This document shows, in pieces, positions 6,235 to 13,497 of a DNA stretch of 13,497 bases. The notes under the pieces are model-generated. The model was given only the letters and a program-made list of their open reading frames with translations, was not told where the DNA came from and ran no database searches. The translations under genes were made by a program, and so were the position numbers. The stretch comes from Thermoleophilaceae bacterium. Its GTDB lineage: Bacteria; Actinomycetota; Thermoleophilia; Solirubrobacterales; Thermoleophilaceae. The DNA is taken from NCBI GenBank assembly GCA_013812065.1, contig JACCUC010000239.1, positions 1 to 13,497 on the forward strand. The letters run 5' to 3'. Every line of letters begins with the position of its first letter. Position 1 is the stretch's first letter.

Positions 6235-7218
6235 ATGCGCGCGCTCACCGACCCCTGGCAGATCGCCGGCCACACGATCGAGAATCGCCTCGTGCTCGCC
6301 CCCCTCGCGGGGATCGGGAACTGGTTCGTGCGTCTGCAGGCCCGCCGCTACGGCGCCGGGCTCGTCGTCTCCGAGATGGTCTCGAGCTTCGGCCTGAAGT
6401 ACGGCGACGAGCGGACCCTGCGCGAGTTCCTGCGCATCCATCCCGACGAGCACCCGGTGGCGATCCAGCTCTTCGGCCACGATCCCGAGGCCATGCGCGC
6501 CGCCGCGGGCATCGTCGCCGAGGCGGGCGCCGACCTGATCGACCTCAACATGGGCTGCCCCGTGCGCAAGGTCTGCAAGACGGGAGCGGGCGCCTCGCTG
6601 CTGGACGAGCCCGACCGGGCCGTCGCGCTCGCGCGCGCGGCGACCGAGGGCAGCGGGCTGCCGGTCACCGTCAAGCTGCGCTCGGGTCAGCGACCGGGCG
6701 AGCGCACCGGCGCCGACCTCGCCCGCCGGCTCGTCGCCGAGGCATCTGTCGCGGGGATCGGCTTCCATCCGCGCCACGCCTCCCAGCAGCACAAGGGAGA
6801 GCCCGACGTCGCCCTCGCCGCCGAGCTCGTCGAGCAGCTCGGCGACGTGCCGGTGATCCTCTCCGGCGGCCTCTCCTCCGACGAGCGCGCGCTCGCGGCG
6901 TTCGAGCGGACCGGCGCCGCGGCGGTCATGCTCGCGCGCGGCTCGCTCGGCAACCCGTGGCGCTTCGCGCGCCTGGTCGACCGCTACGCCGGTGAGCCGC
7001 CCGCGGGCGAGGTCGTCCGCGAGCTCGAGTGGGTTATAGACCGCTGCGAGGACCACCTCGGAATCGAGCGCGCCGGGCGCTATCTGCGCAAGTTCTATCC
7101 CTGGTACGCCGACACGCTCGGATTGAGCAAGGCCGAGCGCCGCGAGCTGGTCGAGGCGCCCACGACCGCGGCTGCGCGCCGCGCCCTGGAGGGGCTCGCA
7201 AGCCCGCTCGCGGCCTGA
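6235..7218 (+). CDS. dusB: tRNA-dihydrouridine synthase (DusB-like)
   Basis: FMN-dependent enzyme that reduces specific uridines in the tRNA D-loop to dihydrouridine using NADPH. The 327 residues fit a full Dus protein: a TIM barrel followed by a helical tRNA-binding domain (about 245-327). Seen: LVLAPLAGIGNWFVR (19-33; FMN-binding start of the barrel), VAIQLFG (75-81), LNMGCPVRKVCKTGAGASLL (104-123, with Cys108 the catalytic acid), VTVKLRSG (144-151, FMN-contacting Lys147), a His-rich stretch (about 178-187) and ILSGGLSS (208-215). The DusB label is by similarity and the modified position is not provable here. ATG at 6235 is preferred over the in-frame GTG at 6223, which overlaps the probable -10. 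Confidence 0.92.
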   Translation: MRALTDPWQIAGHTIENRLVLAPLAGIGNWFVRLQARRYGAGLVVSEMVSSFGLKYGDERTLREFLRIHPDEHPVAIQLFGHDPEAMRAAAGIVAEAGADLIDLNMGCPVRKVCKTGAGASLLDEPDRAVALARAATEGSGLPVTVKLRSGQRPGERTGADLARRLVAEASVAGIGFHPRHASQQHKGEPDVALAAELVEQLGDVPVILSGGLSSDERALAAFERTGAAAVMLARGSLGNPWRFARLVDRYAGEPPAGEVVRELEWVIDRCEDHLGIERAGRYLRKFYPWYADTLGLSKAERRELVEAPTTAAARRALEGLASPLAA

Positions 7219-7228
7219 CCAAAGGCGG

Positions 7229-7256
7229 TCGAAAAACCCCTGGGCGCTGCTATCCT
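7229..7256 (+). promoter_or_regulatory. promoter for greA
   Basis: TCGAAA (7229-7234, 4 of 6 to TTGACA), a 16-nt spacer, then TGC-TATCCT (extended -10, hexamer 7251-7256). A transcript starting near 7263 would have a leader of about 70 nt before the ATG at 7334, unlike most genes in this window. Confidence 0.45.
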
Positions 7257-7333
7257 CGCCGGTCCTTCCGGCCCGTATGCACCCCCGCCGACCGGGCGAC
7301 GACGCACCCCGAGACGGGCGGAAGCGACCACTC

Positions 7334-7813
7334 ATGCCACAGGACCTCATGCTGACCCCTGAAGGGCTCGAAGAGCTCAAGGCGAAGATCGAGCACCTAT
7401 CGACCGATCGCCGCCGCGAGGTCGCCGACCGCATCCGCGACGCGCGCGAGTTCGGCGACATCTCGGAGAACTCCGAGTACGACGACGCCAAGAACGAGCA
7501 GGCGATGCTCGAGAAGCAGATCGCCGATCTCGAGGACAAGCTGCGCTCGTCGCGGGTGATCGACGAGCAGCAGGTCGGGACCGACAAGGTCTCTGTCGGC
7601 ACGACGGTCCACGTCAAGGATCAGAAGACCTCCAAGTCCGCCAAGTACAAGATGGTCGGCTCGGCCGAGGCCGATCCCTCCAACGGGCGCCTGTCCAACG
7701 AGTCCCCGGTGGGCAAGGCCCTGATCGGTCGCAAGCGCAACGAGGTCGTCTCCGTGGCGGTGCCGCGGGGCCCGGCCCGCGAGCTCAAGATCACCAAGAT
7801 CGACGCCGGCTAG
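7334..7813 (+). CDS. greA: transcription elongation factor GreA
   Basis: Binds the secondary channel of RNA polymerase and stimulates cleavage of backtracked RNA, rescuing stalled complexes. The 159 residues match the family. Seen: N-terminal antiparallel coiled coil (about 1-75) with the tip GDISENSEYDDAKNEQ (41-56), whose Asp42 and Glu45 are the acidic tip residues that hold the catalytic Mg, and a C-terminal FKBP-like domain with SPVGKALIGRKRNEVVSV. ATG at 7334 gives the usual MPQDLMLTPEGLEELK start, with a modest GGAAG 9 nt upstream. An in-frame ATG at 7277 would add 19 Pro/Arg-rich residues not typical of GreA. The gene is 115 nt downstream of dus and has its own promoter. Confidence 0.94.
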   Translation: MPQDLMLTPEGLEELKAKIEHLSTDRRREVADRIRDAREFGDISENSEYDDAKNEQAMLEKQIADLEDKLRSSRVIDEQQVGTDKVSVGTTVHVKDQKTSKSAKYKMVGSAEADPSNGRLSNESPVGKALIGRKRNEVVSVAVPRGPARELKITKIDAG

Positions 7814-7822
7814 CGCGGCGAC

Positions 7823-7835
7823 CCCGCCGGGCGGG
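7823..7835 (+). terminator. weak hairpin after greA
   Basis: CCCGC (7823-7827) pairs with GCGGG (7831-7835) across a 3-nt loop, 9 nt after the greA stop. There is no U-tract, so termination is uncertain. Confidence 0.25.
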
Positions 7836-7908
7836 CAGGTCGGCGCGGACACCAGAGCCGCTCCTGGGTGACCCGAACCCCGCTGGGTCTCGCGGTGGCA
7901 GGCGAGCG

Positions 7909-7917
7909 TGCTACATA
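7909..7917 (+). promoter_or_regulatory. promoter for the first antitoxin gene
   Basis: TGCTACATA, an extended -10 with the hexamer at 7912-7917, sits in a conspicuous A/T island 6 nt before the ATG at 7924. No Shine-Dalgarno is present. An inverted repeat CTCGC (7889-7893) / GCGAG (7902-7906) lies just upstream and could be the antitoxin's operator. Confidence 0.45.
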
Positions 7918-7923
7918 TAGCCC

Positions 7924-8208
7924 ATGCAGACGATCGGCGTTCGGGAGCTTCGGCAGCAGGCGAGCAGGTACCTTCGCGAGGTCGAGCAGGGCGAGACCTT
8001 CGAGGTGACCAGCGGGGGCAGGCCGGTGGCCCTCCTGACCCCGCTTCCGGACGTGGGCCCGGCCGAGCGCCTGCGCAGCGGCCGGCTGAAGCCGGCACAA
8101 GGCGATCTCCTCGAGGTGATGCGCGAACGCGGTCTGCCGCTCGAGCCCAAGCCCGGGATCCCCCTCCCCAGCAAGGTGCTGGAAGAGATGCGCGCCGATG
8201 AGCGGTGA
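7924..8208 (+). CDS. Phd/YefM-type antitoxin (TA module 1)
   Basis: A 94-residue antitoxin of the Phd/YefM family, expected to bind its own promoter with the N-terminal domain and to block a PIN-domain ribonuclease with the C-terminal tail. Seen: MQTIGVRELRQQASRYLREVEQGETFEVTS-type N-terminus (1-30), the GGRPVALLTPL strand (about 31-41), then a looser charged tail. The ATG at 7924 directly follows an A/T-rich -10, so the mRNA is probably leaderless. The TGA overlaps the GTG of the toxin gene (GTGA), the usual antitoxin-toxin coupling. It lies between greA and lysS. Because the paired toxin is truncated, this module may be decaying. Confidence 0.88.
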   Translation: MQTIGVRELRQQASRYLREVEQGETFEVTSGGRPVALLTPLPDVGPAERLRSGRLKPAQGDLLEVMRERGLPLEPKPGIPLPSKVLEEMRADER

Positions 8209-8495
8209 GCGAACGTAGCCGTCTCGACTCGTCCGCGCTCGTAAAGCTGGTGCTCGCCGAAGCCGAGTCTCCCGCGCTCAAGCGCCACCTCGGTCGCCGG
8301 CCTGACCGTGCCTCCTGTTCATTGGTTCAGGTGGAGGTCGTTCGCGCCGTTCGCCAGCAGGGCTCGGAAGCCGTCGCGGAGGCACGCCGACTGCTGGCGC
8401 CGATCGAGATGATCGACGTGGACGAGCCGCTGCTTCGAGCCGCTGCCGACATCGAGGAGCCCACGCTGCGCAGCCTCGACGCCATGCCCGCGTGA
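8205..8495 (+). CDS. VapC-type PIN-domain toxin, C-terminally truncated
   Basis: A PIN-domain ribonuclease toxin of 96 residues where relatives have about 130. Seen: RLDSSALVKLVL (Asp8, first catalytic acid), LVQVEVVRAVR (Glu44, second) and TLRSLDA (Asp92, third). In intact relatives this last motif continues as LDAIHLATAL and then to a strand with the fourth acid (YDxR). Here it reads LDAMPA and stops, and I find no remnant of the missing end in the other frames before lysS. The TGA is 11 nt before the lysS -10. The GTG start overlaps the antitoxin stop (GTGA). The product is probably inactive as a nuclease, although it could still bind its antitoxin. It could equally be called a pseudogene. 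Confidence 0.78.
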   Translation: MSERSRLDSSALVKLVLAEAESPALKRHLGRRPDRASCSLVQVEVVRAVRQQGSEAVAEARRLLAPIEMIDVDEPLLRAAADIEEPTLRSLDAMPA

Positions 8496-8506
8496 GCCGC
8501 CCCGAA

Positions 8507-8512
8507 TAGGCT
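8507..8512 (+). promoter_or_regulatory. candidate -10 for lysS
   Basis: TAGGCT ends 9 nt before the lysS GTG at 8522 and begins 11 nt after the truncated toxin's stop codon. No Shine-Dalgarno is seen, which is consistent with a leaderless lysS mRNA. Confidence 0.4.
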
Positions 8513-8521
8513 TCCAGCCCA

Positions 8522-9961
8522 GTGGAAGACGACCGCCGCGCCAAGCTCGACCGCCTGCGCGCGGACGGCGTCGAGCCCTTCCCGCACGACTTCGACGGCG
8601 TCGTGGCGATCGCCGAGGTCCACGCCGCGCACGCCGAGCTCGAGGCCGGTGAGGAGACCGACGCGGCCTACCGGCTCGCCGGCCGCCTCGCTGCCCGCCG
8701 CGGGCACGGCAAGGCCGCCTTCCTCGACCTCATCGACCGCTCCGGCCGTATCCAGCTTCACGCCCGTTTCGACGTGCTCGGCGATGAGTCGTTCGAGCTA
8801 CTGACCTCGCTTGACCTCGGCGATCTGATCGGTGTCGACGGGACGGTGTTCAAGAGCCGCCGCGGCGAGCTCTCGCTACGCCTCGACGACTTCAAGCTGC
8901 TCGCCAAGTCGCTGCGGCCCCCGCCCGAGAAGTTCCACGGCCTCGAGGACACCGAGACCCGCTACCGCCGCCGCGAGCTGGACCTGATCGCCAACGAGGA
9001 CGCCCGCGAGCTCTTCGTCCTGCGCTCGCGCGTCGTCGCGGCGGTCCGCCGCTACCTCGACCGGGAGGGCTTCCTCGAGGTCGAGACGCCGGTGCTCCAG
9101 CCGCTCTACGGGGGTGCGGCGGCGCGGCCGTTCACCACGCACCATAACCAGCTCGACCGCGATCTGTACCTGCGCATCGCCACCGAGCTCTATCTGAAGC
9201 GCCTCATCGTCGGCGGGCTCGAGCGCGTCTACGAGCTCGGCAAGAACTTCCGCAATGAGGGGGTCTCGCACAAGCACAACCCCGAGTTCACGGTGCTCGA
9301 GTGGTACGAGGCCTACGCCGACTACGAGGACGCGGCCGCGCGCCTGGAGGAGCTCGTCGCCTGCGTCGCGGGCGAGATCGGCTACGCGGGGGCGATCGAC
9401 TTCACCCCACCCTGGCGGCGCGTCACCCTGCGCGAGGCGATCGAGGAGGCGATCGGCGTGGACATCCTCTTCACCCGCGACCCGCAGGCGCTCGTCGACG
9501 CGGCCCGAGCGCGCGGCATCGAGGACCTCGACCCGACCGAGACATGGGCGCGACTCGTCGACGAGCTGCTGTCGAAGCATGTCGAGCCCGCGCTCGAACG
9601 GCCGACCTTCATCCTCGACTATCCCGAGGAGCTCTCACCGTTCGCCAAGGCCCACCGCGCCGCCCCGTCCGAGGACCGGCTCGTCGAGCGCTTCGAGTGC
9701 TTCGCGGGCGGCATCGAGATCGCCAACGCCTTCTCCGAGCTCAACGACCCCGACGAGCAGCGCGCGCGCTTCGAGGCCCAGGCCCGCGAGCTCGCCGCCG
9801 GCGACGAGGAGGCGCATCCCTACGACGAGGACTTCGTGCGCGCGCTCGAGCACGGCATGCCGCCGACCGGCGGGCTGGGGCTGGGCATCGACCGGCTGGT
9901 CATGCTGTTGTCGGGACGACGGTCGATCCGGGAGGTCGTGCTCTTCCCGGCGATGCGCTGA
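8522..9961 (+). CDS. lysS: lysine--tRNA ligase, class II
   Basis: Charges tRNA-Lys with lysine in the cytoplasm. The 479 residues show the full class II LysRS plan: a short N-terminal helix, an OB-fold anticodon-binding domain (about 50-125; RLAGRLAARRGHGKAAFLDL at 51-70), then the catalytic core. Motif 1 is around GFLEVETPVLQP (183-194), followed by the Lys/ATP region PFTTHHN and LYLRIATELYLKRLIVGG (215-232). Motif 2 is FRNEGVSHKHNPEFTVLEWY (243-262) and motif 3 is GLGLGIDRLVMLL (about 452-464). Nothing essential is missing. The GTG start is 9 nt after TAGGCT. In mycobacteria lysS sits just upstream of clpC; here two TA modules separate them. The stop is 10 nt from the convergent toxin gene. 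Confidence 0.96.
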   Translation: MEDDRRAKLDRLRADGVEPFPHDFDGVVAIAEVHAAHAELEAGEETDAAYRLAGRLAARRGHGKAAFLDLIDRSGRIQLHARFDVLGDESFELLTSLDLGDLIGVDGTVFKSRRGELSLRLDDFKLLAKSLRPPPEKFHGLEDTETRYRRRELDLIANEDARELFVLRSRVVAAVRRYLDREGFLEVETPVLQPLYGGAAARPFTTHHNQLDRDLYLRIATELYLKRLIVGGLERVYELGKNFRNEGVSHKHNPEFTVLEWYEAYADYEDAAARLEELVACVAGEIGYAGAIDFTPPWRRVTLREAIEEAIGVDILFTRDPQALVDAARARGIEDLDPTETWARLVDELLSKHVEPALERPTFILDYPEELSPFAKAHRAAPSEDRLVERFECFAGGIEIANAFSELNDPDEQRARFEAQARELAAGDEEAHPYDEDFVRALEHGMPPTGGLGLGIDRLVMLLSGRRSIREVVLFPAMR

Positions 9962-9971
9962 GGGGCCGCCT

Positions 9972-10340
9972 TTACGACACGAGCATGCCGACGATGCCGG
10001 GTAGCCGCGCCTGGCGCTCGTCGCGCGTGACCAGCGTGAGGTCGTGCGCCGACGCCGTGGCAGCGATCCAGAGATCGTTGGCAGGCACTCGTCCGCTTGT
10101 GGACCGCAGTTCCGCGTAACGGGTCGCGACCGCCGGCCCCGCGGGCAGCGCCGGGGCCTCGGCGAGCACGGCGGTAAGGCGCCGCAGCCGGGCCGCGCGC
10201 GTCGCCGCGTCGGTCGCCATCAGGACGCCGGTCTCGAGCTCGCCGAGCGTGATCACGCTCACTGCCCAGCCTTCCTCGTCGACCTCGGCGGCGAGCGGTC
10301 CGACGCCGACGAGGACGCTCGTGTCGATGAGCGCGCTAAT
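9972..10340 (-). CDS. VapC-type PIN-domain toxin, probable ATT start (TA module 2)
   Basis: A 122-residue PIN-domain ribonuclease toxin, complete by motif: SALIDTSVLVG (Asp6), VITLGELETGV (Glu34), PANDLWIAATA (Asp89) and LVTRDERQARL (Asp107), the four acids that hold Mg. Relatives cleave tRNA or rRNA; the target here is unknown. There is no ATG or GTG near the conserved start. ATT at 10340-10338 gives MSALIDTS, a natural VapC N-terminus. It overlaps the antitoxin stop by one base (ATTAG) and follows AGGAG by 10 nt. A much longer open frame continues upstream in antisense to the antitoxin gene, but it has no PIN-like content. Convergent with lysS. Confidence 0.87.
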   Translation of the reverse strand: MSALIDTSVLVGVGPLAAEVDEEGWAVSVITLGELETGVLMATDAATRAARLRRLTAVLAEAPALPAGPAVATRYAELRSTSGRVPANDLWIAATASAHDLTLVTRDERQARLPGIVGMLVS

Positions 10341-10599
10341 CCGACCAGGTCTCCTCGCTCGCCGAGCGATCGTCGGCCCGCAGCCGGTGGAGCTCAGGTC
10401 CCCACGCGGGGTCGACGGGCGTGTCGGACACGATCGCCGCGAGCCGACTCGGGGTCCCAAGCCCACGGGCCTTCGACAGCGGCCCGAGCTCGGCCACGGG
10501 ACGCCCGTCCACGGTGATGATGAACCGCTCGCCGTGCTCCGCGCGACGCAGGACGCTGCTGACGTCGTTTCGCAGCTCGCGTTGAGGGATGGTCGCCAC
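10336..10599 (-). CDS. Phd/YefM-type antitoxin (TA module 2)
   Basis: An 87-residue antitoxin: N-terminal Phd/YefM fold with IPQRELRNDVSSVLRRAEHG (4-23) and RFIITVDGRPVAELGPL (about 25-41), then a variable tail ending EETWSD that should wrap around the toxin. The GTG start at 10599 lies 6 nt after a TTGCTACGGT element on the minus strand, so the transcript is probably leaderless. The TAG stop shares one base with the toxin's ATT start. It is divergent from a second antitoxin gene across 74 bp. Confidence 0.86.
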   Translation of the reverse strand: MATIPQRELRNDVSSVLRRAEHGERFIITVDGRPVAELGPLSKARGLGTPSRLAAIVSDTPVDPAWGPELHRLRADDRSASEETWSD

Positions 10600-10673
10600 C
10601 CTTGGACCGTAGCAAATAGTCTACGGAAGCAATGGGCGGCGAGCACAGCAGCGAACTTAGCTAGACTAAGGCC
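10600..10673. promoter_or_regulatory. divergent promoter and possible shared operator of TA modules 2 and 3
   Basis: This 74-bp region drives two antitoxin genes in opposite directions. On the minus strand TGC-TACGGT (hexamer 10611-10606) ends 6 nt before the GTG at 10599. On the plus strand TAGACT (10662-10667) ends 6 nt before the ATG at 10674. TAGTCTA (10617-10623) and TAGACTA (10662-10668) are exact inverted copies 38 nt apart, and CTTAG/CTAAG flank the plus-strand hexamer (10657-10671). Phd-family antitoxins bind short palindromes at their promoters, so cross-regulation is plausible. The TAGACT copies may instead simply be -10 hexamers. Confidence 0.5.
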
Positions 10674-10919
10674 ATGATCAACGTCCACGAGGCCAAGACC
10701 AACCTCTCCAAGCTGCTCGAGCGCGTCGAGGCCGGCGAGGAGATCGTCATCGCCCGCGCCGGCACGCCCGTGGCGAGGCTCGTCCCACACTCACCGGCTC
10801 GCACGCGCCGGCAGCTCGGGTCGCTCGAGGGGAAGATCTGGATGGCCGACGACTGGGACTCGGATGAGACCAACGAAGAGATCGCTCGGCTCTTCTACGG
10901 CGAGGACGACGAAGGCTGA
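10674..10919 (+). CDS. Phd/YefM-type antitoxin (TA module 3)
   Basis: An 81-residue antitoxin with a clear Phd/YefM N-terminus: MINVHEAKTNLSKLLERVEA (1-20), GEEIVIARAGTPVARLVP (21-38), then a GKIWMADDWDSDETNEEI tail (53-70) of the type seen in antitoxins paired with the MRLLLDTH class of VapC. The ATG is 6 nt after TAGACT, with no Shine-Dalgarno, so the mRNA is probably leaderless. The stop TGA (10917-10919) overlaps the toxin's likely CTG start (CTGA). Confidence 0.9.
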   Translation: MINVHEAKTNLSKLLERVEAGEEIVIARAGTPVARLVPHSPARTRRQLGSLEGKIWMADDWDSDETNEEIARLFYGEDDEG

Positions 10920-11296
10920 GGCTGCTCCTCGACAGTCACGCGATGCTCTGGGCGCTCGGGAGCCCCCGTCGGCTGTCGCCCACCGCGAGGGACGCGATCG
11001 AGAGCCCGAGCTCGGAGGTGTTCGCCAGCGCCGTGAGCGTGTGGGAGATCGCCATCAAGACGGCGACGGGAAAGCTGCGAGCGCCCGATGACCTGATTCG
11101 TCGCGCTGACGACGCGGACTTCAGACCTCTGGCCATCGAGTGGCAACACGGCACGGCCGCGGGCGCGCTTCCTCTCCACCACCGCGACCCCTTCGACCGC
11201 ATGCTCGTCGCCCAAGCGCAGGTCGAGGGCCTCACGCTCGTCACGAGCGATCCGAAGATCGGCCGCTACGCCGTCGCCGTCCTGCCCGCCTCTTGA
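10916..11296 (+). CDS. VapC-type PIN-domain toxin, probable CTG start (TA module 3)
   Basis: A 126-residue PIN-domain ribonuclease toxin with all four acids: RLLLDSHAMLWALG (Asp6), SAVSVWEIAIKTATGKL (Glu44), HHRDPFDRMLVAQA (Asp91/Asp94) and LVTSDPKI (Asp112). The family N-terminus is MRLLLDTHxxLWAL. Here that stretch is encoded only if translation starts at CTG 10916, giving MRLLLDSHAMLWAL exactly. The ATG at 10943 would delete the first catalytic Asp, and an in-frame TGA at 10865 leaves no other ATG, GTG or TTG. GAGGA (10902-10906) lies 9 nt before the CTG, and the codon overlaps the antitoxin TGA. CTG at 10922 is a weaker alternative. Confidence 0.88.
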   Translation: MRLLLDSHAMLWALGSPRRLSPTARDAIESPSSEVFASAVSVWEIAIKTATGKLRAPDDLIRRADDADFRPLAIEWQHGTAAGALPLHHRDPFDRMLVAQAQVEGLTLVTSDPKIGRYAVAVLPAS

Positions 11297-11305
11297 CGAC
11301 ACCGC

Positions 11306-11332
11306 CCTTCGCCCCGTCGGTGCGAGCGAAGG
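11306..11332 (+). terminator. hairpin after TA module 3, possible terminator
   Basis: CCTTCGC (11306-11312) pairs perfectly with GCGAAGG (11326-11332) across a 13-nt loop, 10 nt after the toxin stop. No U-tract follows. It could terminate the TA transcript or act as a DNA site upstream of clpC. Confidence 0.35.
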
Positions 11333-11362
11333 AGGGAGCCGTTCGAAGCGAAAGGAGATGCC
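11321..11362 (+). repeat. imperfect tandem repeat upstream of the clpC promoter
   Basis: TGCGAGCGAAGGAGGGAGCC (11321-11340) is followed by a related copy at 11342-11362 (TTCGAAGCGAAAGGAGATG...), matching at most positions with two one-base gaps. The repeats end 11 nt before the clpC -10, where an activator would bind. Stress-type regulators of clp genes in actinobacteria include ClgR, but I cannot match its site here. Confidence 0.35.
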
Positions 11363-11370
11363 ACCCCCGC

Positions 11371-11379
11371 TGGTAGACT
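11371..11379 (+). promoter_or_regulatory. extended -10 promoter for clpC
   Basis: TGG-TAGACT (hexamer 11374-11379) with no clear -35. A start near 11386 would give a leader of about 109 nt before the clpC GTG. The leader contains a perfect 10-bp palindrome, CCGATATCGG (11412-11421). Confidence 0.4.
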
Positions 11380-11479
11380 GACCTTCGGGCGATCGGGTAC
11401 CAGACGCTCATCCGATATCGGTTCGCCGCCGATAGAAGAGACGAGATCTGGGCGTCCGCTCGACCCGTAGCCACGCTAG

Positions 11480-11485
11480 AGAGGA
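11480..11485 (+). promoter_or_regulatory. Shine-Dalgarno for clpC
   Basis: AGAGGA lies 9 nt before the GTG at 11495 and fixes that codon as the start. This contrasts with the leaderless starts elsewhere in the window. Confidence 0.6.
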
Positions 11486-11494
11486 ACAAGAGCC

Positions 11495-13497
<2,003 letters not shown>

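Noticed and set aside
7277..7333. GreA starting at ATG 7277
   Set aside because: It adds a Pro/Arg-rich stretch not found in GreA; the family N-terminus begins at 7334.
10341..10790. Upstream extension of the module 2 toxin to a 272-residue protein
   Set aside because: The extension runs antisense or out of frame through both antitoxin genes and has no PIN-like content; the PIN domain starts just after ATT 10340.

Overview
The window is 13.5 kb of very GC-rich DNA, densely coded with third-position G/C codons and frequent GTG starts. Gene content and order point to an actinobacterium. The run folP-folB-folK-coaX-...-lysS-clpC follows the order of the mycobacterial ftsH-folE-folPBK-panCD-coaX-lsr2-lysS-clpC region. 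A deep-branching lineage such as Thermoleophilia is a reasonable guess (inference), because dus and greA sit inside the block and folE, panC, panD and lsr2 are absent from it.

Layout. (1) Positions 123-3540 hold three accessory genes: a large GMC-family flavin oxidoreductase (minus), divergent from a HupE/UreJ-type membrane protein (plus), which converges on a small nitroreductase (minus). (2) Positions 3541-7813 hold a plus-strand housekeeping run: folP, folB and folK (dihydrofolate synthesis), coaX (first step of coenzyme A synthesis), a tRNA-dihydrouridine synthase and greA (transcript-cleavage factor). (3) Positions 7924-11296 hold lysS (lysyl-tRNA synthetase) embedded among three Phd/VapC-type toxin-antitoxin modules. 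One lies before lysS and its toxin is truncated. Two lie after it, head to head, and look complete. (4) From 11495 to the window end is clpC, cut off by the window edge.

Two gene-expression features recur. First, ten genes (hupE, nitroreductase, folP, folB, coaX, dus, lysS and all three antitoxins) have a TAnnnT-like -10 hexamer ending only 6-10 nt before the start codon, the geometry of leaderless mRNAs. Only greA, clpC and the GMC gene appear to have real 5' leaders. Second, three downstream genes of overlapping pairs (folK and both complete VapC toxins) have no ATG, GTG or TTG that could give a complete protein. Their conserved N-termini instead begin at CTG, CTG and ATT codons that overlap the upstream stop codon (CTGA, CTGA, ATTAG), each with a good Shine-Dalgarno 8-10 nt upstream. 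This repeated non-AUG, stop-coupled initiation is the most interesting signal here. All promoter calls are by eye and unverified. I saw no rRNA, tRNA, CRISPR array or insertion sequence.
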